This document shows, one piece after another, positions 11,753-23,807 of a stretch of 64,000 bases of DNA; positions within the stretch are counted from its first letter, which is position 1, and the number at the start of each line of letters is the position of its first letter. Made by a program: the position numbers and the translations under genes. Location of the stretch: contig QANY01013656.1 of the NCBI GenBank assembly GCA_003255025.1, forward strand, positions 1-64,000. Reading direction: 5' to 3'. The notes below the pieces were generated by a model that saw only the letters and a list, made by a program, of their open reading frames with translations, made no database searches and was not told the origin of the DNA. The DNA comes from Datisca glomerata. Its lineage: Eukaryota; Streptophyta; Magnoliopsida; Cucurbitales; Datiscaceae.

Positions 11753-13015
11753 ATTAAAGATGGAATTGGGAAGGTGGCCGCTTATGTTTATGTGATTGAA
11801 TTTCAAAAAAGAGGACTTCCACTTGTTCATATAATAATTATTCTACAAAGCAAGTACAAAATAAAGAATGTTGACCGGTACGACAACTATGTTCGCGCTG
11901 AAATTCTGAATAAAGAAATCGATCCTACTCTTTACGAGGTTGTTGTCAAACATATGCTACATGGACCTTGCGGGCACGGAAACAGAAGTAGTGCATGCAT
12001 GATAAAAGGATAATTCAGATTTAGATATCCAAAACCATTTTCATCCAGAACAACGCAAGGGAATGATGCCTACCCAATATACAAAAGAAGCAATGATGGT
12101 AGAAAGGTAAATAAAATAAAAAATTTACTCTATTAATTATTGTAACTAAATAGCATGTTTACTCTAATATATATTTAATAAATTGAATCATTTTTATAGG
12201 TAAAAGTAAGAAATGCAATTTTTGATAACTGATGGGTCGTCCCATATAACCTATACTTGCTTCTAAGATATAATAGCCACATCAACGTTGAAATCTGCTC
12301 TGGTCTAAAATCTGTCAAATATTTGTACAAATATATTTACAAGGGCCATGACAGAGCAACAGTTCATATAAGCCATGATCACAATGTTTGAGAAATAAAC
12401 GAAATAAAAGAATTCCAAGACGCAAGGTGGGTATCTACACAAGAAGCACTATGGAGGAGCTATGATTTTAGGATGAATGAAATGTCTCTTGCAGTTATAA
12501 ATCTCCAATTACACCTTCCAAATCAATAATTTGTTTCTTACTCGGAGAAACAAAACTTGGAGAAAGTTATCATATGGGACCATGTCTCAAGGATAATGTT
12601 AACAGAATACTTCAAAATGTGTAAAATTGATGAAAATGCACACAATCTTTTGTGCCGGGAGTTTCCTGAACATTATGTTTGGGACAAACAATTGAAATTA
12701 TGGACAACAAGGAAAAGAGGAGATGTTATCTCAAGAATTGAAGGCACAAATCCAGGTGAAAGAGAAGAGATATTACTTAACAGTATTGTTGAATCATGTT
12801 AAAGAACTAACATCTTTTGAGGATCTTTTGATGGTTAATGGATTATAGTGTTCTACATTTAAAGAGGTAGCACACAAAATGGGGCTTCTTAATTCTGATC
12901 AAAGTATCATCGAATGTATGGACGAAGCATCAAAGGTCAAAATGCAATATGCATTTCGAAGACTTTTTGAAACTTTATCGGCACATTGTGAGCCAACTAA
13001 AATGAGAAAATTGTG
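11753..13015 (+). pseudogene. Helitron Rep domain, continued (HUH motif lost)
   Basis: Homology resumes with KVAAYVYVIEFQKRGLP, then a segment that should carry the Helitron HUH motif (usually PHAH) but here reads PLVH, so the first His is gone. Further on are HMLHGPCGHGN, YNSHINVEICS, the Y2-type YLYKYIYKGHDRA block near 12320, and FPEHYVWDKQLKLWTTRKRG near 12660-12720. There is an intron-like interruption near 12105-12200 and there are stops at several places. The first catalytic His and the reading frame are both lost, so this Rep is inactive. Confidence 0.85.
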
Positions 13016-16000
13016 CACTACTACAAAACTATTTTTTAACGACGGGCATTACCCGTCGTTAAAAATCAAAGGTGACGGTTACTACACAAACCGCCGCCTT
13101 TGTTGAGTTGTATTTTACGATAGTTGCTCTATCAATTGTCACCTTTGTTTATCATTTTTTATTTAATTTTAGAAACCGTCATTTTTTTTATCTATTTACG
13201 ACGGTTTGTACGCCTTTGGTAATATATTTTTTAATTTTAATTACAAAATAATTAAGCCACCCTATTAAAATTGAACAATAAATGGAAACAGAAAAATGAC
13301 ACAAATATCTCAGTAGACAATATAACTCTTCATTGCATACAATATGATTGATTATCTTTAAAATTTATAACATTGTAGACTAGAAAAAATAAATAACGAA
13401 ATTAATTACAAATTTTTTGAAACTAATGAACTTTGAATACTTCTTTTAGTTGTTCTAGTTGCTCCCAAGTTGTTCTACTTAGTTGTTGAACCCTGTAAAA
13501 CAATAAAAGTTGGTTTAACCCATCAATAGTCATAGTGTCTTTTCCATTTGATCGAACATAAGTAACCTCGTATTCACCATCTATGTCAAATGTTTCAATA
13601 GATGGCATATTTCTCGCAAACAAATAACAATCTAATAATATCATCTAAATCATCAATAACAATACTTTTATGATATTCTCTTTGAGTGGAAGATAAAACA
13701 ACTGACCATCTTGGATCATTTAGATCTTCAACATAAAAAACTTATTTTACTTGCAAAGCCAAAATAAAAGGCTCATTTTTGTAGCCTAATTAGAAAGATA
13801 ATTAAACAAGCATGAAGTGATTTACCAAGAATTCAACATATTTTCCAGCTCATTGACTTTTAAATACATTTGCATTTTAACCAGACAACATACTTGACTT
13901 CAAAATGAATTTATGTTTTAATCATACTACATACTTGGGGATTTCATTAACTTGCTAAAAATATGTCGGTCAATGCACACACATCATTGAAGATGAAAAT
14001 GCACACATTCAAACAAACATAGACAAAGTACCCATGTATGTATCAGTAGTATTACCTCTCCACTATCCTTATCAACTTTGTCATTCACTTCAGAATTCGA
14101 CCCTTCAGATTCCTCATCAACACCATTCACTGTGTTATCCTATCCAGCATAAACAACAGCTTGTAAGCATAACCATTTACATATATTAGATTGTGAAACT
14201 ACCTGCATAAAAATTATATATAGTATAGTTATTTGCTTCTTGTTGTAGACCAATCCTCTTTTTCGCAACCTTCGAAATCATATGGCAGTTTTTCATCAAG
14301 ATCAAGATCATATTAGCATGCTAACCATATGGTCAATGTAAGTAGCTGAACTCTTTTCATGTATAATAAGGAAGCCATGTGTCATTCTCCTCTACCCTTC
14401 TCAGATTGAGCCATATGCTTGGGATACTAGTGCAACACCTAGAGAATAATAAAGGTGAAAAGCTTAACGACAGCAATCATGACATAATAGAAAAAATAAT
14501 TTAAGAAGATTAGTGCATTAATCATTACCTCACCTTGAGCGCTTCTGATCCTAATAATAACAAAATAAAGTCTCATAACTAAAATTTATAGAGTGACGAG
14601 TCCAAGAAGAAGAAACTCAAAATGACTTGGATGCTTAACTCTCCGTAGAAGACTTCACAGTATATATAGAGATAAATCATTAAAGGGTAATTGCGGGAGA
14701 GAGAGATGGAGTATGCAGTCTGAACCTGATTTATTAAAGATAGAGAATGCCAGAACTCTAATGATTCAAACTCAATCTGCTCAAGCAGATCCTTGTAAAG
14801 TAACAGAAGGAATGAATTGCGAAAGAGAAAACAAACAGAGCGGACATTTCCTTTTAACAGAAGGAATATCTAATGCAGAACCATTAAAAGTGATGTAGGG
14901 GAAAAAAGCCTTCAAAATGTACCATGTCACACATCTAAAGCAACAAAATGTAGCATATAAGAATTAGGAACTAAAATGAATCTTACATGTAAATAGTTGG
15001 ATCTACAATTTCACTGCTCTGTAATGCTTCAAAAAAACATAAATTTATAGTAGTGAAACAATGGCCTAAAATTAATTTGCCAGCCACAACAATCCAATAC
15101 CTGGCAGTTATGAGAAGTGAATGAATTTTAGACTCAAAGTCAATCAATAGAATTTTCTAGGTGATAGAAAGAACTAAAACACATATCCTTCGTACAAGTT
15201 AAAGAATATGAACCAAAGACCCATAAAACCAAAAAATTTAAAACCACACAACTTACTCCCGAATGGTCATAAAATCAACATCCTGAAACTCATATCCCAA
15301 TAAGCTACCAAGTTAAAATCTCATCTTTAAAATCGCATAATACCAAATACTTCAAAATTACACAACCTTAGAATAGCACAATACTTTAAAAACAGAAAGT
15401 TCAGAACCTAAATCACACTTTAAAAGCACATAACCTTAAAATCACATAACTTACTGGAATCTCAAAACATCATGAGCACCAAATCTCAAAACAAAACTAG
15501 ACCCAACTCAACATCGTGTACATCATCATAATTAAACCCAACTCAAAACCCAACAATTAAATTAACTTTTAAAGACAACAACAACATAATAACACCATAA
15601 TTTAAAGCTAATAATAATACCTCAATAGCTGATATCAAAATTAGGGCAGTGGAGATATCATTTTGAATCGCTTCAATGAGAGCTGAACAGTGAGAGTGAG
15701 CAACAACCGAAGCAGGTCTATACTTCCTAAGTCCCTCCGAACCTCACAGGATGCCATAGGTTTCAGCACAAAACGCAGAACTGGAGATGTCAATGTACTG
15801 CATCCCACTAACAACCCTTTTGTCATCATTTCATACTGACCAGTCTACTACTGCCATCAAACTGTATCAGTAAAAAGGTGCCAAGTATCCTATGAAAGCC
15901 GAAACTTTGAACGCCATGCATGACTATTCTATACATGCCCACCGTCCATTAACACTGGGTTTTCCTGATAACATCAGACAAATCACCGATATTAGAGTCT

Positions 16001-16880
16001 CGAGAATACTTCAATAACTAATTTCCGATTTGACAGATGGTTATGAGAAGTTAAATCTCCACACCTTTAAAGCATTCATTATTCCTACACTTCCAAAGCC
16101 TCCAAAGGCGGAGAATAAAACTATGTATCGCTCTCACCACCATAAAACGGATATCCTTCAAACACGAGAGTCCGTTTTTTGGAATTTAGAAAATTTTCAC
16201 TCATTTTCGACACACCCATACCTCTCTTGCTTAAGCATTACAGACGCAACCTTTTACTTGCTTTCAGGGTCGGAAGCTTCTGATGGAGCTTCAGTACCCA
16301 TTAAACATCACTTGGCAGCAATGGCGAACGTGAAGGCCACCAAGCAAAGGACCACGACAAGATCGAGAGAGGCATTCATGTGTGTAGACCCTCAAGCCCT
16401 CATCCGTGTGAACTGTGCGGTGAGCTACACCACCTAGGTCTCGATAGGATGCGGAAGATTCGGAAGAAGGTGAAGGTTGAGACAAACTTAGGGATCGAGT
16501 ACAAAAAATGAAGTTGTAGGGGGGCAACGGGGAAGATGGAGAAAGGGAGAGGGAATTCGACACTAAAGCGAGACGACGAAGGTATAGGGTAGACGCAAGT
16601 TTGAAAAGAGAGATTTTTAATAAGTGAAGGGTGAGAAATTGATGGAGGATCGAGGTCCCGTCGTTTTATTATTATTCATTGATTTAATATGATGAGTTTT
16701 CGAGACCCCATCGTGTTAATGACGCACCATAGTATTTTATATTTTTTAATACGACGAGGTTTCGACCCACCGTCGCAAAGGTGAAAAAAAGCACGCCACT
16801 TACTTTTAGACGACAGATTTAATTAGTCCCATCGTGTCTTTTTTTTATGCGCGTCATGAAAAAATAGATTTGTAGTAGTG
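13016..16880. mobile_element. CACTA transposon, 3.9 kb, defective, inserted in the Helitron
   Basis: The left end is CACTACTACAAAACTA and the right end is ...TTTGTAGTAGTG. The flanking GTG at 13013-13015 and 16881-16883 is a 3-bp target duplication, exactly as expected for CACTA elements. Removing the element restores continuous Helitron sequence (MRKLCE...). Subterminal regions hold short inverted motifs such as CGACGGGCATTACCCGTCG near 13039 and GACGGTTTG/AACCGTC variants. The interior retains only a remnant of a Tnp2-type transposase gene on the minus strand; the other open frames (14713-14898, 16030-16437) match nothing I recognise. Confidence 0.9.
13423..13790 (-). pseudogene. Tnp2-type transposase remnant with DUF4216-like segment
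   Basis: On the minus strand, about 13770-13630 reads FYVEDLNDPRWSVVLSSTQREYHK and DDLDDIIRLLFVCEKYA. This resembles the DUF4216 region found near the C-terminus of CACTA Tnp2 proteins (pattern Q-A-x-Q-V-F-Y-V-x-D). A stop (Q to stop) sits just before FYVED and a frame change follows. An acidic stretch (DEESEGSNSEVNDK) encoded near 14085-14150 may belong to the same gene. The catalytic transposase core is not visible, so the element needs a helper. Confidence 0.65.
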
Positions 16881-16883
16881 GTG

Positions 16884-17378
16884 AGATCTTTATTTTGAAA
16901 CAATGTCAAAAGTCTACAGAAAAACTAATGCCAGTTCTTTAGATTTTCAAATGAAATGCACTTTACAAGATATATGATCATTCCATGGGAAATTTTTTTA
17001 CTTTCATATGACTTGCCAAAGGTTAAAGATTCATCATACAATTGCAACCTAATGAAACCAAAGGAAACACTTGACGAGGAATCAATTAATGTACCTGATG
17101 AAGATATTGATGCATCGACAATTTTGAATCCAGCTAAAAAAATGCATATAATATTATACTTGAAAAAGTTGACTTCAGAAAAAGTGGCATTTTTTTCTAG
17201 ACGGATCAGGTGGAACTGGAAAGACATTTTTATATTGTGCATTACTTGCGTATAAACGATCAAGAGGAATGATAACACTTACAACAGCAACTTCTGGCGT
17301 GGCCACTTCAATTATGCCAGGAGGTAGAACTGCGCATTCAAGATTTAGTATTCCATTGCAAACAAATGAGACAATTGT
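16884..17378 (+). pseudogene. Helitron helicase, first part (Pif1 type)
   Basis: This continues the Helitron after the CACTA insertion. At 17195-17375, read in the right frame, there is a Walker A motif (GSGGTGKTFLY) followed by TTATSGVATSIMPGGRTAHSRF and PLQTNET, the classic start of the Pif1-like helicase in plant Helitrons. Upstream, 17145-17190 reads as the conserved linker before it. The frame is shifted relative to the surrounding long open frames, and stops occur between 16900 and 17150. The homology stops at about 17377, where the next insertion starts. Confidence 0.85.
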
Positions 17379-19580
17379 TAGGGGTTATGCCCTCAAATCA
17401 TGTGTATTGACATTTTGATATAAAATTTAAAGAGGATTACATTTTTTTGTAATTGTTCTTTTAAATTATTGTTTAATAATTTATATAAATGTATAAAAAA
17501 TTTCATATTCATTAATGTGACTATGATCTTGTATTAGTACGAGATGATAAGATCATGGATAATGAATAAAATTATCAGCAACATATTAAAATATGGAATC
17601 TTTAATGAATGGTTGCTAGTACGGTTCACTAAAAATTATGAATGTGCGTGATCTAGATCCAGATCATTGATGTGGATACACATCTTAGTGAATGTACTTT
17701 ATATAATCAGATTACATATGACATGACCGATGTGAATTAATATTCTTATTAACGTGTCATTTATCATAAAAATTTAATATACATCAATTCGACAATCATA
17801 TGTAGATCAGTTTGAAACTTGAGTAGTAATGAACTTCTATGGATGTCTACTGGATCTTTTGATTCACTAGTTAAAGTCTGTTTATTAATCAGGGTAATGA
17901 CTTTTATTTTAAAAATTCAGTGATGTGGATGGCTGGGGACATGATCTTACATAATTTGAAATCTAATATTTCCTAATGGATCGCATATTAGTTTCATTAA
18001 GTGTTAATTCTGAAACCGAATGGTTATTGAGCTCAAATTTATAATGAGATTATAAATTAATCATTCACTAGTGGATTAATAGTACTTAAGGATCAATAGG
18101 TAATTCAAATGGTAAAGTGATAATTTTGACCAGTTCTAATTTATGAACCAATAATTGGAGGACAGAACTACATGAAATGATTATGTCAGTAGACTACATG
18201 AGAATACTCTGTAAATACATTTTATAATCTCTAAGAGTGCAATTTCATATCTATAATGGAGTAATAATAGAATTAATAAATAAGATTATTTAATTAAAGT
18301 GTTTAATTAATAAGTTGGTTTATTAAAGTTTAGGATTATAGGTTCATGGTCCTCAAGTCACATCTATACTACGTTGTCTAGAGTGTGAATATTTCAGGAC
18401 ACGAGAAAAGGACTGACTTGCGAAAAGAATTTTTATTCTGTGGTAAGTACATAATTATGAGATAATTATATGTGAGTAATTAATTAATAATTAATTAATT
18501 GAATTATTTATATATCTAAATATAATTTTCGAAAATTATGTATAAATAAATAATTATTGATTTTTTAATTATCTATAAATGAGACTGAATATCTAATTTG
18601 TGAAATTAGATAATTAAATTATTATTAGATAATAATTTAAATCAACTAAATCTGTTATTTGTGAAATAATGGATAAGTTAGTTGATAGGGATAAATAGAT
18701 ATGTTAATTTTGAATTAACTTATATCTAGATAATTATCTGATTAAAATAAATATTTAATTCGCAGTAATTGTCGCGTGTCAATCATTGATAGGGCATTAG
18801 AAATTGACATGGACTACTGTGGTACCATGTGGCACTATAGTTGTGAGTGTGCAACACTGTAGAGCCATGCGGCACTGTAGTTATGCACAATTGAAGTGGT
18901 CCCACTACAATTTGTAATTTTATAATTAAATATTATTTTAGTTTATCTCTAAAAATCCGATACGCCATTATTTAAAATATATATAGATATTATTCTAATG
19001 GTCTGTGTTGTTGAACGAAGAGGAGCGAATCAGTTGATTAGATCATCAATTCGTCAAGTAAGAGTTGAATTGAGAACACGATTGTGCCAGAGAGTTTATC
19101 TTCTATCATTAAATGTTAATCAAATCTTTAAAAGAATAATCATCACGTTCTTTTAGAAAATGGTCTCACAAAACTCCTTCTGTGATTAAAGTGTCTTGTA
19201 ATATTTTACGTATCCACACACGTCCTAATGCGTTGAGGATTGACTTGAAAGATCTTGGTATTGATCTCGGAATCTACTGATCATTGGAGCGATTTTGTGG
19301 AAACGAATGATCGATCAGTTTTTACAAGGACACTTGATAGAGACTACAAGATGTATATGATTCTTAACCTTGTATGATATAGATTTAACTTATCAATATA
19401 TAAAGGATTCTCAGTGATTGAAAAAGAGTTTTCAATAAAAAAATTTATTTGGTTATCGTGGCGTTGTGCAAGTTTTATTTTATTAAAAATTTTGATTTTT
19501 ATTAAAAGTTTAATTTTTTAAAAGGCCACGAGCCTTCACGTTTCCATCGTGCATGCGCCGCGACGACCATCAACAACAAA
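17378..19580. mobile_element. Unclassified 2.2-kb insertion in the Helitron helicase
   Basis: Helicase coding sequence stops at ...NETI (17375) and resumes at CNLSTQSS (about 19580), so this block is an insertion. It starts TTAGGGGTTATGCCC and is AT-rich and non-coding. It contains two related ~40-bp stretches with CCATGTGGCACTATAG / CCATGCGGCACTGTAG near 18815-18895. The overall look (long, non-coding, TATATAAAGG near 19397) suggests a solo LTR or LARD-type unit. I could not identify TG/CA ends with a 5-bp duplication. Confidence 0.45.
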
Positions 19581-20378
19581 GTGTAATTTATCCACGCAAA
19601 GTAGCAAAGCAGGATTACTAAGACAAGTGAAGCTTATTATATGGGACGAAGCACCAAGTGCAAAAATATTTACCATTGAGACAGTTGATAGAACTTTAAG
19701 AGACATAATGGATAATTCAAAACCATTGGTGGAAAGGTATTTGTCTTCAGAGAAGATTTCAAACAAGTGTTACCAATTGTTCCACGAGCAACAAGAGAAC
19801 AAACAGTTAATATGAGCTTGGTTAGATCATATCTTTGGGAGAAAATGGAGAAACTACAACTGTCGAGGAACATGAGAGCAAAAATGATAAAAAAAATTTG
19901 CGGAATATCTACTGAAAGTTGGAAATGGAGAATAACCAACCACAAATGAAGACTTCATTTACTTACCAAAAGAGATTGTAATCACAAACGATGGTGATGA
20001 ATCTCTGAAGATAAGCTTAATCAATTAAGTTTTTCCCAATCCTAGCTACAATGCATCTTTCGCAGATTATATTACACAACGTGCAATTCTATCAATAAAA
20101 AATGAGTTTATTGACCACCTCAACGACATATTAATAGACATTTTTCTTGGAGAAAGTCAAGAGTTCTTTAGCTTTGATGAATGGATCGATGATACAAACA
20201 ACTACTATCAAGAAGAATTCATCCATTCTCTATTACCAAATGGTGTGCCTCCTCCTGTGTTGTATTTAAAGAAAATTTACCCATTTATCCTCCTACGTAA
20301 CTTAGGCCCATCAAACAGTCTCTATAATGGTACAAGAATAGTTTGTCGTGATTTTGGAAGACATATCATTGATGCAAA
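19580..20378 (+). pseudogene. Helitron helicase, later part (broken)
   Basis: The helicase continues with CNLSTQSSKAGLLRQVKLIIWDEAPSA, which includes the Walker B-like IIWDEAP box, and DRTLRDIMD. Then come LPKEIV at 19965, the FFSFDEWIDDTNNYYQEEFIHSLLPNGVPPPVL block at 20165-20265, and LLRNLGPSNSLYNGTRIVCRDFG near 20300-20355. These are hallmarks of the Helitron C-terminal helicase. Frameshifts separate the pieces. Homology stops abruptly at about 20378, before the last helicase motifs, where a copia fragment is joined. I found no Helitron 3' hairpin/CTRR end. Confidence 0.85.
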
Positions 20379-20911
20379 GTATCGGGCCCTTTTTCTCTCC
20401 TCCCCCACGGCGATATCCTTTAAGGGATCGTTGTCCCCCCGACCGTCTTACCTTATATTGCTCTACCAATAAGCCTATTGAGAACCATATTTCATAGAAT
20501 GATTTGTTTAATTCTTTTTAGGGTTTTTTAGTCAGGTTGCTTCTACAGTGATTCATAGATCTGTGGGAGAGGCAAAATTAGACCCCCGATGGGTGACTGC
20601 TATGCAGGATGAGATGACTGCTTTATAGAATAATCATACTTGAGACTTGGTTTCTCTCCCTAAGGGAGAGAAGACAATTGGTTTTCATTGGGTGTTCAAC
20701 TTGAAATATAATTCAGATGGTATGATTAATCGATACAAAGAATGCATTTTGAATGACGATTTCGATGAGGTGATTTATATGGATCCTCCATCGGGCTTAG
20801 CATGAGGGGGAGTATTTTGAGAAAGTTTCTCGTTTGAAAAATCGTTGTATGAGTTGAAACAGTCTCCAAGAGCTTGATTTGCTTGATTAGGTGAGGCTAT
20901 CCTTCGATTGG
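20379..20911 (+). pseudogene. Ty1/copia reverse transcriptase fragment, copy 1
   Basis: Encodes fragments of the copia RT start: AKLDPRWVTAMQDEMTAL, a LPKGEKTIGFHWVFNLKYNSDG-type stretch, YKECILND and SLYELKQSPRA, all with stops. The same 533 bp recur at 26865-27397 with the same length and roughly 14 substitutions by eye. It is cut off at CGATTG, where the BAHD duplication begins. Confidence 0.8.
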
Positions 20912-22445
20912 TGGCTAGACATATATACATTAGACAACACTACAACACTACACTGTCTTCCCAAATTTTATGGGTTTGTGGTGCCCGTCCTTTTCTACCA
21001 ATTATAAGTTTCCCATGAGAATAGAAAAACATATATTTGTCAAATTACCTATTACTTCAACTTTTGACTTCTCTATTTCTCACAACTAGCATTTTTTTTC
21101 TAAGCCACTAATGATTTTTTCTTGATGAGAATGCAAATCTACTTTTCATCTTCTTGAATTTGGTGGACATTGGACAAATTCCATTTCAAATCTCTTTAAT
21201 TTAACAAATATATCATTGATTAAGTACTCATAACTCACTATCATTAAGTACTGATAACTCACTATCACGATCATTTTTTTAAAAAAATTGTTGGTATTAT
21301 TGAAATAATGAGTCTTCATTCATTCACAAATTATTTATTGTCACATATATTAAAATATAATATTTTATTTATATTTTAAAGCGATATAATAAATTGACGG
21401 TTAAAAATTTAGATTAGTTTTTAGAATTGTTGGAAATTTTCTTCAACTTTTAATGTATTTTTCAGGCTACATTTACACGTGATGTGTTCACGTTGGTGTA
21501 CTAAACATTATATTGCATCCCCCACTTAGTTCGCTACAATCATACTGCCTGCCAAAATTGATCTTTTCATTGACATCGATGGGTCATCTCATGCGTGTGG
21601 TGGCTAGTGAAGAGTGTTATACATGGATTCTAGTCTCGATATATCCGTTGAGTCCACTTGTCTCAGTCGAATCTGTGTGATTATCTACCCATAAACATTA
21701 AGTCAAGTGACAAGATTTTGACTAACCCTTGCAGCATTGCGAATGAATTGGAGGTATATGATTTGGTAGGATTATGACGGGGTTGGTTGTGTCAGTCCGC
21801 CGCCACGACCTCCTCACTAGACTTTAGATGCGCTGCCCTCTAATTGAGGATGAACCTAGAGACACATGACATCGTTCTATTCGTTGGCCTCTACATACAC
21901 TTGACAATCACTCATTAACACACAAAATAGAGTTTGGCCCACACTCTCTATATGAATAGGCATGACACTCTTATTGAAGAGGTGGTTAGATATTATTACA
22001 TTCAGACACAGATTTACCATCAAGCTCTCTCTCTCTCTCACTATTAAGCTTTGTATGAAAAATTATCATAACTGACACCATTGTGAGTACGTCCTTGGAG
22101 TTGCCAAGAAAGTGCATTTATCAGCGGCTATCACCCTCTAGACCGTTGATATGTTCATCATTTTCTCCACGCTAAACCTCTAGATTCTCAAGGCTTCTCC
22201 AATAACTAGACTACTCTCGGTTCATATACATGATCTAATTTGAAATCTATCCCCTAAACAAATGGCGTTCTAATGGTTTAATTATGAAAATCTTAAGAGT
22301 ACAAAATTATGTTCAGATCTCTAAATATATGACATCATGCATCCCATTTCTTCAGTTTCACCAACTTCTTTACTTCTTCTATATAGGACCAACCGAACCC
22401 ATAATATATCAATCTATTCACAAGGCACTCTTCAATTTCCAAAAA
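20912..22445 (+). other. Upstream region of BAHD gene, copy A
   Basis: There is no other gene. A TC run lies at 22023-22039. A TATA-like TCTATATAGG at about 22378, roughly 65 bp before the chosen ATG, could be the core promoter. The region is shared with copy B (32244-33777) apart from three single-base differences I noticed (21723, 22150, 22164). Confidence 0.4.
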
Positions 22446-23807
22446 ATGGAACATAAGCCTCAAAACAATGTCAGATTTGAAGTAAACATCACAGCCGAAA
22501 CCATAGTAAAAGCTACCAATCACTGTTCAAAACAACACATCCTTAATCTCTCCAACCTTGACCTCCTCTCCGGCCGCTTCCCTGTCACTTATTTCTATTT
22601 TTACAGCCCAACCTCACCCGTCACCACTTTTATTACCATAATTCATTCGCTCAAGACCTCTGTTTCCCAAACTCTAAACTACTACTACCCTTTTGCTGGT
22701 CGAATTGTTACTAACCCAATCTCAAATGAGCCCGAAATAGTATGTGACAATTTTGGTGCTCTTGTTGTTGAGGCCCATGCTAACATCTCATTAAAAGCCT
22801 TGAATTTCTACAATCTTGATGAACTAATTCTCCAAGGGAAACTTGTCAATATAAATCCCGATTTCCCTTTACAAATCCAAGTCACAGAATACAAATGCGG
22901 TGGAATTTCAATCACATTCACGTTCGATCATGCACTAGGGGATGCTACTTCTTTTGGTAACTTTCTCTTAACATGGTCTCAAATAGCTCAAAATAAGCCT
23001 ATTCTAAGCTTGCCTGAACTCCGGCGAAACCTCCGTCCACGTTCGCCTCCGACTTATCATCCTTCTTTAGACCAATCTTTCATCAAGTGCACAATTCAAG
23101 AAATAATGAATATACCCTCATCTAAACCATTCATCAAGCGTTTATATCACATAGAGGAAACAAGTATTAACAACTTACAAAGCCTGGCTTGTGCCAATGG
23201 GAAACAGAGGACGAAAATCGAGGCGTTTTCAGCTTACGTTTGGAAGGTAATGGTAAAGATAATTGACGAAAGCCATTCAAATTGTAAAATGGGTTGGTTA
23301 GTAGATGGAAGAACTAGAATGGGCAGTAAAACCCAAGACAATTCAATGTCGAATTACATAGGAAATGTGCTGTCGGTTGGATTTGGGGAAGCAGGGGTTG
23401 AAGCAGTGAAGAGGAATTCTTTGTCTGATGTGGCTGATTATGTGCACGAGGCAATATCAAAGGTAACAAATGAGGAACATTTTTTGGATTTGATAGATTG
23501 GATTGAGTGTCATAGGCCGGGATTGATGCTGTCGAGGGTTGTGTTGGGGATGGGAGGGCCGGCGGTGGTTTTGTCATCAGGGAGGAGGTTTCCGGTTTGT
23601 GAATTGGACTTCGGCTTTGGGAGACCGGTGGTGGGGACGGTTTGTTCGACGGTGGAGAGAATAGGAGTTAACTATGTGAACCAGAGGCCGAGTGGGAAGG
23701 GAGATGGGTCGTGGACAGTGTCTGCCATCTTATGGCCGGAATTTGCATCCGCGTTGGAGTCTGATTCTGTCTTTCTTCCCATGTCTGCTTCTCTCCTTCA
23801 GATCTAA
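22446..23807 (+). CDS. BAHD-family acyltransferase, copy A
   Basis: Intronless gene for a 453-residue protein. BAHD enzymes transfer an acyl group from a CoA thioester to an alcohol or amine of plant specialised metabolites, in the cytosol. The catalytic HxxxD motif is HALGD at residues 162-166. The structural DFGWG motif appears as DFGFG at 388-392. The length fits the family (about 430-460). The frame is open 54 codons further upstream, but MEHKPQNN at 22446 gives a normal family N-terminus before VNITAETIVKATN; the upstream extension contains the TATA-like site and is probably not translated. LSNLDLLSGRFPVTYFYFY is reminiscent of coniferyl-alcohol acyltransferase-like members, but the substrate cannot be told. 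It differs from copy B at residues 54 (Ser, Arg in B) and 107 (Val, Ala in B). Confidence 0.9.
   Translation: MEHKPQNNVRFEVNITAETIVKATNHCSKQHILNLSNLDLLSGRFPVTYFYFYSPTSPVTTFITIIHSLKTSVSQTLNYYYPFAGRIVTNPISNEPEIVCDNFGALVVEAHANISLKALNFYNLDELILQGKLVNINPDFPLQIQVTEYKCGGISITFTFDHALGDATSFGNFLLTWSQIAQNKPILSLPELRRNLRPRSPPTYHPSLDQSFIKCTIQEIMNIPSSKPFIKRLYHIEETSINNLQSLACANGKQRTKIEAFSAYVWKVMVKIIDESHSNCKMGWLVDGRTRMGSKTQDNSMSNYIGNVLSVGFGEAGVEAVKRNSLSDVADYVHEAISKVTNEEHFLDLIDWIECHRPGLMLSRVVLGMGGPAVVLSSGRRFPVCELDFGFGRPVVGTVCSTVERIGVNYVNQRPSGKGDGSWTVSAILWPEFASALESDSVFLPMSASLLQI

Noticed and set aside
16030..16437. 135-codon open frame in the CACTA element
   Set aside because: No recognisable domain, and it overlaps another frame on the opposite strand; kept as part of the element only.
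20935..20962. CACTAC motifs near the start of the BAHD duplication as possible CACTA ends
   Set aside because: They are a short local repeat (AACACTACAACACTACACTG) with no partner end or subterminal motifs.
22284..22445. 54-codon N-terminal extension of the BAHD gene (and 33616-33777)
   Set aside because: It does not look like a BAHD N-terminus, includes a TATA-like site, and a normal start follows at 22446.
23314..23577. Minus-strand proline-rich open frame, repeated at 34646-34909
   Set aside because: It is the antisense shadow of the BAHD gene; it appears twice only because the gene is duplicated.
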